Below, one piece after another: positions 13,517 through 29,450 of a stretch of 64,000 nucleotides of DNA. The stretch lies in NCBI RefSeq assembly GCF_964340395.1, contig NC_135554.1, positions 6,433,975 to 6,497,974 on the forward strand, in the 5' to 3' direction. Position 1 is the stretch's first letter, and the number at the start of each line of letters is the position of its first letter. The notes beneath the pieces are model-generated. The model did no database searches and had not been told where the DNA came from. It worked only from the letters and a program-made list of their open reading frames with translations. Both the position numbers and the translations under genes were made by a program. This DNA comes from Glandiceps talaboti (lineage: Eukaryota; Hemichordata; Enteropneusta; Spengelidae).

Positions 13517-15250
13517 CTAGGGACCGGTCAGTTTCTTCGGCCGGGGAGGGTGGATTGGTATGGGGTCAACCTGTTTTTGAAACTGGCAGTGGGAGGGGGG
13601 GGGGTCATCCTGTTTTGACAATTGTGGATAGGGGTCATTGTGTTTTGGATTGTGATGGAATAAAATATATCCATTTCTACAATGGCATATAACCTTATCT
13701 GAACTATGGTATTTGTTCTTGTCCCTGTTTCTTACATATTTTTTAGCATTACTTCAGGTAAGAGTTCAAACATAACTATACATATACATGATACATGAAT
13801 TACCTACCACACTGGTTACAGAACTTGTCATGTAAATACTTGGCTGTTTCATAATTAATGCTTCATTCATTTTATTTATAAAATGAACTTGAAGGTTTTG
13901 TAATCTTCTTATATAATTTATAAAAGAAGTTAATCTAAATTGTTCTACTCTTCAGTACGAAAGGATTAATACACATTGTATACTTTCTATTTCGGACACT
14001 ACAAATCACGGCATCTCGTCAGATTCCAGTTTGTGTTATTTTTATACATAGTAGCTATGTGCACCTAAAGTTATCTAACATACAGGTGACTTTACTATAT
14101 CTACAATAGTAATGCCACTAGCAATGTTACGGGTTCATTTTTATGTGACATGGGAAACTCAATTAAAACTTACATTAACTTTAGCTTTTCGAAGCTGTGA
14201 AATATTAATTCAAAGGCTATGAATAAGCTAAACATTGCCTTAAAAACCTCAAGATCTGCTAGGGGAGAACCTCTAGGACTCCCTTACCCCTGAGGTCACT
14301 CATGCATTGAACCAATATTCAATCCTTAATGTATCAGTCATAATGTATTACATTTTTCCTAAACTTTTAATCCTATGCTAATTTTAGAATTGTCTTTTAA
14401 TGTGAAATTTTTGCCAAGATAGTATCCTGAATTTATAAATCATTGTGTTTGGGTTCTGATGTGACGATGTCAGACATGTCGCCAAACACCTAGTTAGAGA
14501 AATGAATATCTTTTATTACAAAAGCTCACGAGTGTCAGGACAATAGGTACTAATATAGTATGTCTGGAGATGTCATTCAATTTTAAGATTTAGCGTCCTT
14601 TGTTTAACATCCATGACGCGTCGACGCTCATAATTATGCATGACATATATAGTTATCTTAGGAAGTCTATCTCCTATGCGTGACTTACTGTGATTTAATT
14701 ATTGTAACGATCATAGCGTCGCAGTTTTGATTGACTAGGGTTTTGACCGTGGAGCTGGTCGCACCTATCTCTCCTGGCTCTGCCTTTGGAGTGAGGCCGC
14801 GTGGCCAAGCTCCTGCTGGTTAACACGAAATAAAGTCTATATTCCAGTTTTACAATTAACATACATCGTCTCGTATGCAGTTTATCCTTTTGCCAGAACA
14901 CTCGCTAATCCTAAAGTCATGATATGGTGGATATCCGAGAGAAATTACCCAAGATGTCAAGGAAATAAACTACTTTGTACTGTCAAAATGCTACGGTATA
15001 CAAAAAGTCCTTTTTACATATATTTACCGTGTGTAGTCAATAATTATGATTGTGCTATCCCGAGCCAGTCAAGCAGTCCACTCTGAGTCACGATAAAAAA
15101 TAACTGTCATGTGAATATGATATATATGGGGGGGGGGGGGTCATTATGTTTCTGAAGTAAGTGATAGGGGGTCAACCTGTTGGGGGGGGGGGGGGGGGGT
15201 CAGTGACTTTTCGTCTGCCCGATGGAAAAATCTCAACTTTTTACCTCCGT
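13517..15250 (+). mobile_element. Interrupted copy of the GGGACCGGTCAG MITE family
   Basis: The left end (GGGACCGGTCAGTTTCTTCG from 13520) through about 13690 matches 26698-26875. The remainder (GTCAAGCAGTCCAC..., G-rich blocks, GTCAGTGACTTTT) resumes at about 15065-15225 and matches 26905-27060. About 1.37 kb of unrelated sequence, with no gene recognised, sits between the halves. The right terminal repeat is missing. The simplest reading is an old MITE copy split by a later insertion. Confidence 0.6.
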
Positions 15251-16019
15251 TCCTTGCTAATGTACCCTGATACTAGGGTCAATAACCTTGACAAACCGGT
15301 CACTTGGCTAAATGGCCTTCAAACCAATTTATTATTACCAAGCAAAATAATGAAGTTTGAATCAGCTTGGAAAAATGCTTCCACTTATGAACAAATTTAA
15401 ACTTGATCTAACAGCCCATAGTTGGTTACATGTTAAACGCAATGTCATACACGTATTTAATATTGATGGTGTTCGGTACCCCTCCCCTTTTCTACTGTGT
15501 TGCACAAAATCATGTTAGTTCTTCGACACACATGAGCTGAAGGGGATACACATTCGAATACTCTCTGCGGTATCCATCATCAATGTTTACCAAAAAATGA
15601 TAACAGTATGAATATAACGTCACTAGGTACATCCCATTACAAATGAATAAGTAGGAGATAGCATTGGTCATATCACTCACAAGGAATAAATAACATACCC
15701 AACTCATACTCAACATTATAAAGTATGTAAGGGACGAGCTCACAATGTCGAACAATCTCAGTAAACGTTCGTTTACGGCAACCCCCCCCCCCCCACCTAC
15801 CCCCTAAACGAACATTCACAAGTGTACATGTACGTGACATCAAACGTGCATATATGATGCAAACCATGATGAAACTGTACATAGCGGTCAGACCACTACG
15901 ATCGATGGAATGTAAACACATGTTGGTAAATATGAAGTTCCAATCTTATGAACCTGTTTACTGAGATGCATGATGGTAAAAATACAATCAAAATACTAAC
16001 CGTACACCCAGCACTGTAT
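15251..16019. other. Intergenic with a poly-C run
   Basis: A run of about 14 C lies at 15782-15795. No gene supported. Confidence 0.4.
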
Positions 16020-16230
16020 CTCACATTAGAAGTTCATTTAATCAACACATCTCAGTAGTAAATACAAGAGCTTTTATCATTGAAGGCGTGATAGCTTTCG
16101 TAACTTGGCTAGAAGTGGGAAAATGAAGTTCAGCAATTGCATTGACACTAGACGATTGTTGTTGAGCTTGTGTGTCATTGTGCGATCGTCCCCAAAACAG
16201 TCGGATTCAAGACTTTGAGATCATTTGAGA
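16020..16230 (+). repeat. Dispersed repeat shared with 62.4-62.6 kb
   Basis: CATCTCAGTAGTAAATACA, TTATCATTGAAGGCGTGA and AAAATGAAGTTCAGCAAT occur here and at about 62456-62545 in the same order and spacing. Non-coding copy of the element described at 62220-62600. Confidence 0.7.
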
Positions 16231-16349
16231 TGTGTTTTTTTTTGTCGATATACACCTTGACATCCGTTCAAAGCATAGATTGTTTTCTAACTCCCATACT
16301 CTAACGAGTAAAATTGGCCTTTGACCTTAAACCTTTCAATATCTTAAGG

Positions 16350-16712
16350 CCTTAAAAAATTGTTTGGTTCCGGTTACTCGACCTAACCTAGTTTTTCAAT
16401 GCCGATCCTAGACATTTTGTACGTATTCGAGAAAACAATTTAAAAATTCGCGAAAATGTTGAAGTCTCGCGAGAAAGTGGATGCGGAAACTAACATCAAC
16501 ATAAATAAAAAAGACACTATAAAACTGATCTTCCAATCTATAATGGCTGTATATATGATGAGAAGAAACCAATAACACAGAATCCATATAGAAAACAACG
16601 GAAAATATAACTACCTGAACTAGACACTCACATTTGAAGAAAAAAATCTACCTACCCCATCTATTCTAAAATTGAGCGTAATCGGAACCACACAATTTTT
16701 TGTAGGCCTAAT
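16350..16712. mobile_element. MITE with TIRs, TTGGTTCCGG family
   Basis: Left end AAAAATTGTTTGGTTCCGGT and right end TCGGAACCACACAATTTTTT are inverted repeats. No coding capacity. A second copy with the same ends and internal order (ATTCGAGAAAA, TCGCGAAAAT, ATCTTCCAATCTATA, GAACTAGACACT) lies at about 56938-57313. Non-autonomous DNA transposon; superfamily not assigned. Confidence 0.7.
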
Positions 16713-16924
16713 GGAATATTTTTTTAATTTATTCATAGTAAATCATTAAAATATGCGGAATTTCCAACCGTCACTTACTTCGATGATGTGTACACACTCA
16801 TGTTGATGCTGATACGTCACCGCAATATTAGAATTACATTCACAAAATCTATTTTTTTGTGTCTGTGAATAGAAGTCTTTAAACTTATTCATATTAGGAT
16901 GGCTTTACTTAATTCTACATCTCT

Positions 16925-17130
16925 TATGACCCGTCGCGAACGACCATATGATGTATTTCTTCTGCAGTTGCGAGATTTTAAGCAAACCGACGCCCTCTAC
17001 GGCATGATTAGAAAAATCACAACGTCACTGATTGTTTGGTAGCAACCCGACGAGAGAATGAAAATTTTCATTTATTGCTGAAATTCGGGAAATTTAATAA
17101 ACGATGGTTTAAAGTTTTTTGCTGACTTTA
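16925..17130 (+). repeat. Dispersed repeat related to 2.4-2.57 kb
   Basis: CGACGCCCTCTACGGCA and TTTATTGCTGAAATTCGGG-like blocks parallel those at about 2440-2530. Non-coding. Confidence 0.5.
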
Positions 17131-17987
17131 ATTGAAAGTATCACCAACATGTACTCATACGCTTGGGTTTTTGGGTTTTTTTACTGACCCACCGACCCAC
17201 CGACCCATCCACCGACCGACCCACCCACCGACTTCCAACCAAATAAGTAAGGGCGCCCATACGTGTAGGTGGCGATTGTCGACAGCATAATTTCATATGA
17301 ACGAGTCTCTAACTATTAATATATTCGCTTTATACAGCTGTTTAGTTACCATTGTTCGCGTCAAAACAGAAGTCAATCCGTGAGTAGTCGTGACTCGGAG
17401 TGCGCTTGGCAACATTGATATTCGTATCCCGGTAACATATAGCACTGTATTAAAGGTATGTCTAATTATTTGCCAGACCTGTATATTTTACAACATGTAT
17501 ATTACTACAACTTCATGTGTAACGTCTAGGGTCGACGTCTTGTCTGCGGGCATACATATATATGTTACGTATATGTCCACATTATGAAACTTCACATCTC
17601 ACTAAAACATCATATGCTTTATCCAGCTGTTCCATGTCTGTCTCTGATGATGATGTGTGATGATAATATAAAATCATTCATTCATTCGTTCATTCAATCC
17701 ATTTAAATTAAATGTTATATTCAATGGATCACCAATAAATTAATTAGTTCCAATCGATCATAATCTCTGGTGAAGCAACTGAAACAAAACGATTTAAAAC
17801 AATTGTGTATTGTAATAAATATCTGAAGATTTGCACATATATTACAATGGGAGCTTTTGTATTCACCCATTATCAGATGGTAATTTTAGTAACCGCTGTA
17901 TATAAATATATGCATATAATCCTGAATGGTTTATACACCACCTGTTATCAAACACTGACTAAATACCACTAATATGTGAATATTATA
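17131..17987 (+). other. Upstream region of sulfotransferase gene 1
   Basis: No protein-coding gene is recognised. Because the first coding exon of gene 1 is preceded by a splice acceptor, a non-coding 5' exon should lie upstream. ATTAAAG/GTATGT at about 17448-17460 is one possible donor, but nothing confirms it. Confidence 0.25.
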
Positions 17988-18081
17988 TGAGTGAGTGAGT
18001 GAGTGAGTGAGTGAGTGAGTGAGTGAGTGAGTGAGTGAGTGACGGACGGACGGACGGAGTGAGTGAGTGACTGACTGACTG
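17988..18081. repeat. (GAGT)n-(GACG)n-(GACT)n compound microsatellite
   Basis: Tetranucleotide repeats immediately upstream of the splice acceptor of sulfotransferase gene 1's first coding exon. Confidence 0.95.
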
Positions 18082-18134
18082 ATTGCCTATCAGTTGCCCA
18101 TACCCTTTTTCACTCCTTTCTATTTCAGATCACC

Positions 18135-21520
<3,386 letters not shown>

Positions 21521-22935
21521 AATGATTGCAATTGCTGTGACTAGGATTATTTGTCTATGTATTATAATTTTTGAACTATGTAGTAAGTATTGATTTAAAT
21601 ATGGCCGCCATGCAATTACATTTCCATATATCAAACAAACAAAAAGTTGATGTGCATATATGTTCCTTATGATATATCTCCTTGTGTCAGGTTTGAAAGA
21701 AATCAGATATGGAATGTCTGAGAAATGACGTATTTCAAACGGACAAACGGGCGGACGGACACATGCATCCATGCACAGACGGACGGGTGGATGGAGCCCA
21801 TTGTACTAGCCTCCCACGTGGGGGTGGGGGTGGGGGCTTGTAAATAGTTGTCACCTATCTCTGTCAGTGTAGATGATTTGCGTGGTGCGAGTGGAAGCCT
21901 CATGTACAAGGTCTGTGGGTATCAATGGGAAATTTGTCATTAAATGCTGTAAATTAGTATGCATGACTAAAGTAATTATTTTGTCTAAAATAACCACTTT
22001 TAATTCACCCTCTGTTGAATTTTTCAAAAGTCCCACTTCCTGTCCCCAACTTCAAGACCATAAAATTTGACTGTTTCTACTATATTGAGTGGGAGTATAC
22101 TAAATCTAAATTGAGCCACTACGGACAGTTTTGCGCGGGAAAGATTTTCTTTTCCATAAGTCTTTTAAAAAGTAACATATGTTCTCAAATTAGGTTTTGT
22201 TATTATTTCTACAATTCTTAATGCAATTCAGTCACTTACTAGTACCAAGTTGGCAAATTTATATTCTAAAGGTAACTCTGAGAACACCTTAAACACATCA
22301 TGGCAATAGTTTTGATTCACGAAAAACAGGAAAAGTCCAAAAACCTACTTGTAAATATTCTATCTAGTAATAACGATATATAGTCATTAGAGGGACACTG
22401 GGTTGCAATTTGATCAGTCAACAAGGGAGGCTATCAGATTTAGAACATGGCATAATTCGCCATGTACGTATAGTACGTCATTACCCCCAAATTGTGTCAC
22501 GAGAGGGCGCTATATATTCTCTACTTCCGTGCTTATAGTTTTAAACCTACACATCGACGACTCATCACTTTACAAGGGTTACAATGAAACACCATAGAAA
22601 TAAATCTAAAGTCATTCCCATCTCTACTAGTAGTACAGACACTGAAGTCCCCTCGTACATAATATGTGTTTACATCTCGGCTCCATTTCCATTTAGCTAT
22701 AGCGCCTTGCCTACCACATGTTTATTTACATTGTAAACCTTTTATCATTCAGTTTGATCCGTTTCAGTTGTGTGTATCCAGTTGTAATTACTCTACTGAG
22801 CTATTATTAGCAATAAAATTACTTTCTGACCAATCAACGTTGTCAAACATATAAGGTAATGCAACAGGTGGTATATACACAAGCTCTAGATGAAATCGGT
22901 AATATCTGTCCTAAAATGCGTAACAAAGTCACTCT
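21521..22935. other. 3' flank of sulfotransferase 1
   Basis: Probably begins with its 3' UTR. GACGGACGGGTGGATGG-type short repeats occur near 21735-21800. The minus-strand open frame at 21227-21772 is the antisense shadow of exon 3 plus this flank. No further gene seen. Confidence 0.45.
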
Positions 22936-22938
22936 GTC

Positions 22939-22972
<34 letters not shown>

Positions 22973-23087
22973 CCCCTGTCTGTCCCTCTGTCTGTCTGTC
23001 TGTCTGTCTGTCTGTCCCTCTGTCTGTCTGTCTCTGTCTCTGCTTCTGTCTGTCTCTGTCTCTGCTTCTGTCTCTCTCTCCAAAAAC
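22936..23087. repeat. (CTGT)n microsatellite
   Basis: Imperfect CTGT repeats with CCCTCTGT and CTCTGCTT interruptions. Confidence 0.95.
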
Positions 23088-23428
23088 TGACCTCATATTA
23101 AAGTACATCTCTCAATAACAATAACCATTGGTTGTATTGTGTCTGAAAAAGAACATGACTGGCTATAACATTTCCAGTACATATGAGTTACATTAGAATT
23201 GCTAGTAATTAAGGCAATATTCTTTCGGGACAGAAATGCATTTCCACCACTCCCTCATCACGCAAGTTATCTAAGACATAAACATGCTAACAAATAACAT
23301 TTGGCTTAGAGGGCGCCTCACCAGAATGCTGTATACGCTGGTGCAACAAATTAGACAATGTTCGTTGCGTATTTTTGTGTACGCGATCATAGCTGAATTC
23401 AGCTTTGTGTGGCTATTTTTTCGAGCAG

Positions 23429-23485
23429 GGTCTAACAGCATACCTCTCGGCGCAGGACACTCCTCCAGGCCGGGCACCTCCAGGC
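23429..23485 (+). repeat. Left arm of a ~57-bp inverted repeat (partner 26609-26665)
   Basis: GGTCTAACAGCATACCTC, GCGCAGGACACTCCTCCAGG and GGGCACC here are the reverse complement of 26609-26665. The ~3.1-kb interval contains the 63-bp minisatellite. It could be terminal repeats of an element or two inverted copies of a short repeat. Confidence 0.6.
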
Positions 23486-23704
23486 GCAGGCCGCATTGTT
23501 TGCGCATGTGCAGTTTAATGTAAACTTAAACATAGATGGCGTTCTCCGTGTGCGCAGGGAAGTACACCACATGCACTACAAGATCGAAGATGGATGTCGG
23601 TGTATGTCGTGAGCTTGACGAACTGGAGCAACAAGTTCGGCTTTGTAGGAGATGTTGCTCCAGCAGACCCAAGTTCATGTCTTTCCACTGCCCACTTTAA
23701 ATGT

Positions 23705-24747
23705 GGTAAATGTTAATGTACTAGTCTAATATGCTATTGTGAGTAGCTCCAACTTGGGGACGGTCTCGGGAAATATTAATATACTAGTCTAATATGGTAT
23801 TGTAGGTAGCTCCAACTTGGGGACGGTCTCGGTAAATGTTAATATACTAGTCTAATATGCTATTGTAAGTAGCTCCAACTTGGGGACGGTCTCGGGAAAT
23901 ATTAATATACTAGTCTAATATGGTATTGTAGGTAGCTCCAACTTGGGGACGGTCTCGGTAAATGTTAATATACTAGTCTAATATGCTATTGTAAGTAGCT
24001 CCAACTTGGGGACGGTCTCGGGAAATATTAATATACTAGTCTAATATGGTATTGTAGGTAGCTCCAACTTGGGGACGGTCTCGGTAAATGTTAATATACT
24101 AGTCTAATATGCTATTGTAAGTAGCTCCAACTTGGGGACGGTCTCGGGAAATGTTAATATACTAGTCTAATATGGTATTGTAGGTAGCTCCAACTTGGGG
24201 ACGGTCTCGGTAAATGTTAATATACTAGTCTAATATGCTATTGTAAGTAGCTCCAACTTGGGGACGGTCTCGGTAAATGTTAATATACTAGTCTAATATG
24301 CTATTGTAAGTAGCTCCAACTTGGGGACGGTCTCGGTAAATGTTAATATACTAGTCTAATATGCTATTGTAAGTAGCTCCAACTTGGGGACGGTCTCGGT
24401 AAATGTTAATATACTAGTCTAATATGGTATTGTGAGTAGCTCCAACTTGGGGACGGTCTCGGTAAATGTTAATATACTAGTCTAATATGCTATTGTAAGT
24501 AGCTCCAACTTGGGGACGGTTTCGGGAAATATTAATATACTAGTCTAATATGGTGTTGTGAGTAGCTCCAGCTTGGGGACGGTTTCGGGAAATATTAATG
24601 TACTAGTCTAATATGGTGTTGTGAGTAGCTCCAGCTTGGGGACGGTTTCGGGAAATATTAATGTACTAGTCTAATATGCTATTGTGAGTAGCTCCAGCTT
24701 GGGGACGGTCTAGGTAAATGTTAATGTACTAGTCTAATATGCTATTG
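23705..24747 (+). repeat. 63-bp minisatellite, ~16.5 copies, with 126-bp higher-order units
   Basis: The unit reads GTAAATGTTAATATACTAGT, then CTAATATGCTATTGTAAGTA, then GCTCCAACTTGGGGACGGTC and TCG. In about the first eight units, a GTAAATGTT/GCTATTGTAAG type alternates with a GGAAATATT/GGTATTGTAGG type, forming a dimeric 126-bp repeat. Later units are mostly one type; the last few have GGTGTTGTGAG and TTTCGG variants. No open frame is maintained. Confidence 0.95.
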
Positions 24748-25143
24748 ATTTGATTTGATTTATTTCAGCACAATAAAATAAACATTCAGTATACAGTTAT
24801 AGAGAAAACAGTTACAACAAACAAAATAAACGTTATTGTGCTGGGATAACACTGAAAAGTTAAAAACTTATTTCCACTGTTGTCCCACATAGAACAGACA
24901 AAATCAATTTTACAAAAGTACAGATTAAACTCACAAGAGAATAAACAACAATCAGTAAAAAAGGAAGTCATCTTTTACACCGTACATCGGTCCATTAATT
25001 CATAAAAGTATCCTTTCAACCATTTCTTAAAAAGAGTACTAGAAGTTACGCGCTGAACATTACTTTGTACTTTGTTCCGTTGCACACTGGCTGTTTAAAC
25101 AAAACTATTCTGAAAAACCGAGCCCCGCCTGGAATAAAAATAG
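24748..25143 (-). mobile_element. Insertion splitting the minisatellite, LINE-3'-tail-like
   Basis: About 395 bp with TTTGATTTGATTTATTTCAG at the left edge, resembling the short-repeat 3' tails of non-LTR elements in minus orientation (compare 36781). It interrupts the 63-bp array, which resumes in degenerate form at 25144. On the minus strand, SSTLFKKWLKGYFY-like residues resemble a LINE C-terminus, but the frame is broken. Family uncertain. Confidence 0.4.
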
Positions 25144-25392
25144 AATGTTATTGTGCTAGTGTAATAACGTATTGTAAGTAGCTCCAGCTTGGGGACGGTT
25201 TCAGGAAATATTAATATACTAGTCTAGCATATGCTATTGTAAGTAGCGCCAGGTGGGGGTCGGTCTCAGTCAATGTTAATGTACCAGTCTAATATCGTAT
25301 TGTAAGAAGCTCCTGGCTGGGTAAATGTAATTGTGCTAATGTAATATCATATTATAGGTATCTCAAGGCTGGAGACAGTCTTGGAAAATGTT
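25144..25392 (+). repeat. Degenerate continuation of the 63-bp minisatellite
   Basis: About four diverged units (TAGCTCCAGCTTGGGGACGG, then AGTCTAGCATATGCTATTGT, then weaker copies) beyond the insertion. Confidence 0.75.
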
Positions 25393-25668
25393 CGTTCATT
25401 TAAATACATCTCAACTAGGCTATCCCAATACCAGGTCTTTGAATTATCATCTAACTCTGACACCTTAGTTTTTTTTTCACACGGTCTTTCACTCACTCCT
25501 ATTTCAATAGGCTTGTGCGTTTCAAATTTACAGACAGTGATTTAGCTTTCCGTAATATTGTCGAAACTGTGAGAATTTATAATTATGATCTTAGCAAGTA
25601 TTTATGCATGTTTTCTAAATAAATTTGTAATCTATTTTAGTTTTATTTCATCACATTTTACTTTTAAT

Positions 25669-25709
<41 letters not shown>

Positions 25710-26608
25710 GTAAGAATGCTATGGAATACTCGTCTGGGACTTGATACCTGGTTATCGTAACAAAATAATGGCAACCTCATTGATCTGTTTCAATTTTATT
25801 CTGCATTGTACTTGTCAATTTTTTGTGTATACCCAGTAATGAAGCATAATAAATAAAAACATTAAACAATGGTGATATCATAGAGTGTAGCAATTAGTTA
25901 AATAAGTAGCCAGGAATTATTATTTTAGATGTATTCACAGTGTTCTTTTAGTCGTATTCAAGGGACCTCCTTGATGTTTATAAGAATATTAATCCTCCCC
26001 CCAGCCCCCCCTTTACTAAACTTTTGGGTGGTTATGTACATAGTGTACTTATAAGCCCTCCACTTGGAAGCGTGGGCCTACTTCGAATGAGATCACATTA
26101 CATGTCACATGTTTTATATTTTAATATAAGCTAATTTTCAGTTTGAAATGACACATAGCGGAATGGTGGCAATGTTGTGCACGTAAGGTTGTTTTCTACG
26201 GCTTTGTTTTGTGTTTTTACAAGCTTACATCGAGTGACATGTAATTATAATAAATTGTAATTTATTACTGTTATGTCAATGATCCATTAGGAATTTATAT
26301 ATAGCTAGCTGTCAACAAAATAAAACAAGAAAAAGTGTACGAAATGCAATATATTTAAACACATACAGAGACACGTGATAAGGAAATTAAGAGATAAAAA
26401 GCAAAAAATACAGTTTACAAGGACAACCTAATGATTTCAATTCCTACAAAGGGTAAACAAGAGTATCGATGAAAAGGCAGATGGACAGAACAACGATAAA
26501 CGTACGCTTACAGTACCACTGCGAACGGTATCGTTACACAAAGAACACAAGGATAAACGAAAGCATTTCACGAACATGTTCCTAGGGGGCGTCTAGGGGG
26601 CGTCCTGG
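25393..26608. other. Intergenic with a short (CAAT)n run
   Basis: CAAT repeats at about 25672-25708. No gene recognised. Confidence 0.45.
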
Positions 26609-26665
26609 GCTTGGGGGTGCCCCGCCTGGAGGAGTGTCCTGCGCATGGAGGTATGCTGTTAGACC
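26609..26665 (-). repeat. Right arm of the inverted repeat with 23429-23485
   Basis: GGAGGAGTGTCCTGCGCATG and GGTATGCTGTTAGACC pair with the left arm. Confidence 0.6.
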
Positions 26666-26697
26666 TGTATGATTTTTTCAATGATCAGAGCTGCTAA

Positions 26698-27109
26698 GGG
26701 ACCGGTCAGTTTCTTCGGCCGGGGGGTGGATTTGTAATGGGGGGGGGGGGGGGGGGTTTCACCCTTTTTTTGAAATTGGCAGTAAGAGGGTCATGCTGTT
26801 TTGAAAATTGTGGATAGGGGGGTCATTATGTTTTGGATTGTGATGGAAGAAAAAAGTCTTTTTCTACAATGGCGATCTTATAAAGTAGTTGCAAGACAGT
26901 CAAGCAGTCCACACTGAGTCACGATCAAAAATACCTGTCGTGTGAATATTATAGTATGGGGGGGGGGGGGGTGTCATCATGTTTTAGAATTAAGTGATGG
27001 GGTTAGCCTGCTTTTGGTTTTACAGATGGGGGGGGAGGGTTCAGTGACTTTTTGTCGGCCCGATTTAAGAATCCACCCCCCCCCCAGGCTGGAGAAACTG
27101 ACCGGTCCC
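26698..27109. mobile_element. 412-bp MITE with TAA target duplication
   Basis: Terminal inverted repeats GGGACCGGTCAGTTTCT and AGAAACTGACCGGTCCC. The direct repeat TAA flanks both sides (26695-26697 and 27110-27112). The interior has G and C runs and no coding frame. A 3-bp TWA duplication is characteristic of PIF/Harbinger-like DNA transposons, so this is probably a non-autonomous member. A broken copy lies at 13517-15250. Confidence 0.75.
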
Positions 27110-27112
27110 TAA

Positions 27113-28065
27113 GCTAGTTTATATCCAATAACGCCAGTGTACGTATATGCACAGTCAACTACCAAGCTAGATTGACAAAAGATACTATTTCTAGCTGTAT
27201 ACAATAGACCTATTGCCGGTTCCAAAATGAATTGCGTGTCTCTCCACACAACGCCATGTACGCGCTACTCTGGAGGATGGTTGCCAACTGACCGTACCCT
27301 GGGTTCCGAGTCACCCGTAATATCTCTCTCTATCACTGATGACGTTTAGTCTTGTTATATAAAATCACTCAAAATTAAAGAGGTCAACATGCCTTTCCAT
27401 CATTTCTTGATAAAAAAAATGTTATTTCATACGTAATAAAGACAAAATAAGTCTAACTATAACAACATAAAAGCCGTCCTCTCGCGCAATGCATCTTGGA
27501 ACCAAAAATTTGACTATTGACTGGGGATACACTCGTGATAAGCCTCACCTTTGCTCTCAACTATAGATGTATACGTGTATCAAAATTTATACTTAACATG
27601 GACATATCGGACACAGTGACAGACTAGATTTGACACATAATCATCCCCTCTTCTGTAAGTGTAAAGACTACCTATTGTCATTGACGACCACCACATATTC
27701 AAGTATAGAGTTGAATACGTAAAATAAGGTAAGTGTGGGATAAGTCGATTGTTTAGAAACAGGTTCTGGAAAGGACTGATGTCCACACACAAGCAAGTAC
27801 TATAAGAACAGACAGCTCCTACAGATCACACTGAAATAAGGGTTACGTTTATATAGGTTTTCCTACATTCCATACATATTGGAGCGAATTTTGGTATTGA
27901 CCTTCGTATGATTGGTCAATTATGAAGAGATAGGATTGGTAGTAAATATTGTTGGAACTTGATTATCTAATTTGACATAACTTGATTGGTTATGGAGATT
28001 GTAGTCAGGATCCTAAATCTGACTCAAGCTCGGTATATATTTCATTTCATAGTAAGCGTAAATGT

Positions 28066-28067
<2 letters not shown>
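27113..28067. other. Intergenic, nothing recognised
   Basis: No supported gene or organised repeat. Confidence 0.4.

Positions 28068-28144
<77 letters not shown>
28068..28144. repeat. (CA)n microsatellite
   Basis: About 76 bp of pure CA. Confidence 0.97.
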
Positions 28145-28146
<2 letters not shown>

Positions 28147-28450
28147 TTACAATGTGCCAAGCATGATGCCTTTCCGAAGGTATGTTATTATACTGCTGGA
28201 GTAACGCTAAATTTATAAAGAACAACGAATAGCACATGTTTACTCAGGCTACATTGACAGGTTTTAAACAAGTGATAACTTGTACACAAATTCTGAATCA
28301 TTTTATATACCTATTATTTCCAAGCGTTCAATTTCATTGTTGTAGTTATAATACTTAGATAGTACATGTATTTAGCATTTCCATATCATATACACGATTT
28401 TCATTTCATCCACAGCAATATTTTGTTTATATCTATTTCATGTATTTTAG

Positions 28451-28820
28451 AATTTGTATAGTATAGTATAGTATAGTATAATAGTATAATTGTTTATTAT
28501 AGTGACATGAGGTTTACCTGAAAAGTTTACATTGACAAAAAAAAGAACAATAAATAATAACACCTCACAGCCCAACGAGTAGACTTATAAGTCACCTCAA
28601 CAGTAATTTACAGAACAAAAGGTAGTCAAACAGCTAAGCACAGAAATTCAAATAACAAGTCAACTTAACCTGTATAAATAGTTTTTGCGTTTAAGAAATG
28701 CCGCTTCAATAAATTTGGCCGTAGCTTTCACATTATCCTGAAGTAATAGCTTAAACTTATCACCAACAGGACGAACATTGAAGGTCGCCACGTCAATGAA
28801 ATCTGAAAACAATTTACAGT
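28451..28820 (-). mobile_element. LINE-like 3' end, minus strand
   Basis: A TATAG pentamer tail at 28456-28484 is followed by a minus-strand frame ending at 28660-28662 (TGA) that reads FIDVATFNVRPVGDKFKLLL and then IEAAFLKRKNYLYRLS. A short coding end followed by a 3' UTR and simple-repeat tail suits a 5'-truncated non-LTR element. The specific family is not recognised. Confidence 0.4.
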
Positions 28821-29183
28821 GTAAATTACATTTGTAAGTGGGACCTTTGAGTGCTTGTCAATTTGTTTGATGTATGAGGACCTCAATGGAAAGAAGCCGA
28901 CCCTTCAAAGCTTTTTGAGGTTTTTTTTGCAACGCTTATTGAGTTTTACCCTGAATACAGATATTTTATAACACTAATAATAATATAACAAATAATGACC
29001 GTGTTCACCAATTTTATTTTGGTCTTGTCCGCGGTTTACCACCGTCAAAGGATTATGTATGAACAATGTTTTAGAACATATATGACTGCATTCCGTTCGT
29101 GTTGTACTTAACTGGGTCGCTACAACGTCCTTTGCCTGTATAAACAAGTGAGGTATACAGAAGTAACTATATATTACATCAGG
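28821..29183. other. Intergenic, nothing recognised
   Basis: No supported feature. Confidence 0.4.
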
Positions 29184-29450
29184 TAAGGGGGCCTTCAGTA
29201 ATTACGCGGGGAGGGGGGGGGGGATTGGGCGAGTCATTTTTTAGAAACTGGTCCAAGGGGGAGGGTCATATTTTAGAAACCCGTCCTGGGAGGAGGGTCA
29301 TTACATTTTACGTTGACCAATTTTATGACCTACCTGGATTGTACTTGTTACCATACAGTGAGAAGATAAAATTCTTGTAAAATGCACTCTGCACTATTTC
29401 AAACAAAGTCTACAATTCTGAGAGAAGCAACACACATCCCTGCAAACTAA

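Noticed and set aside
23705-24747. CRISPR-like array
   Set aside because: The 63-bp units are contiguous with no unique spacers, and the window is animal nuclear DNA.
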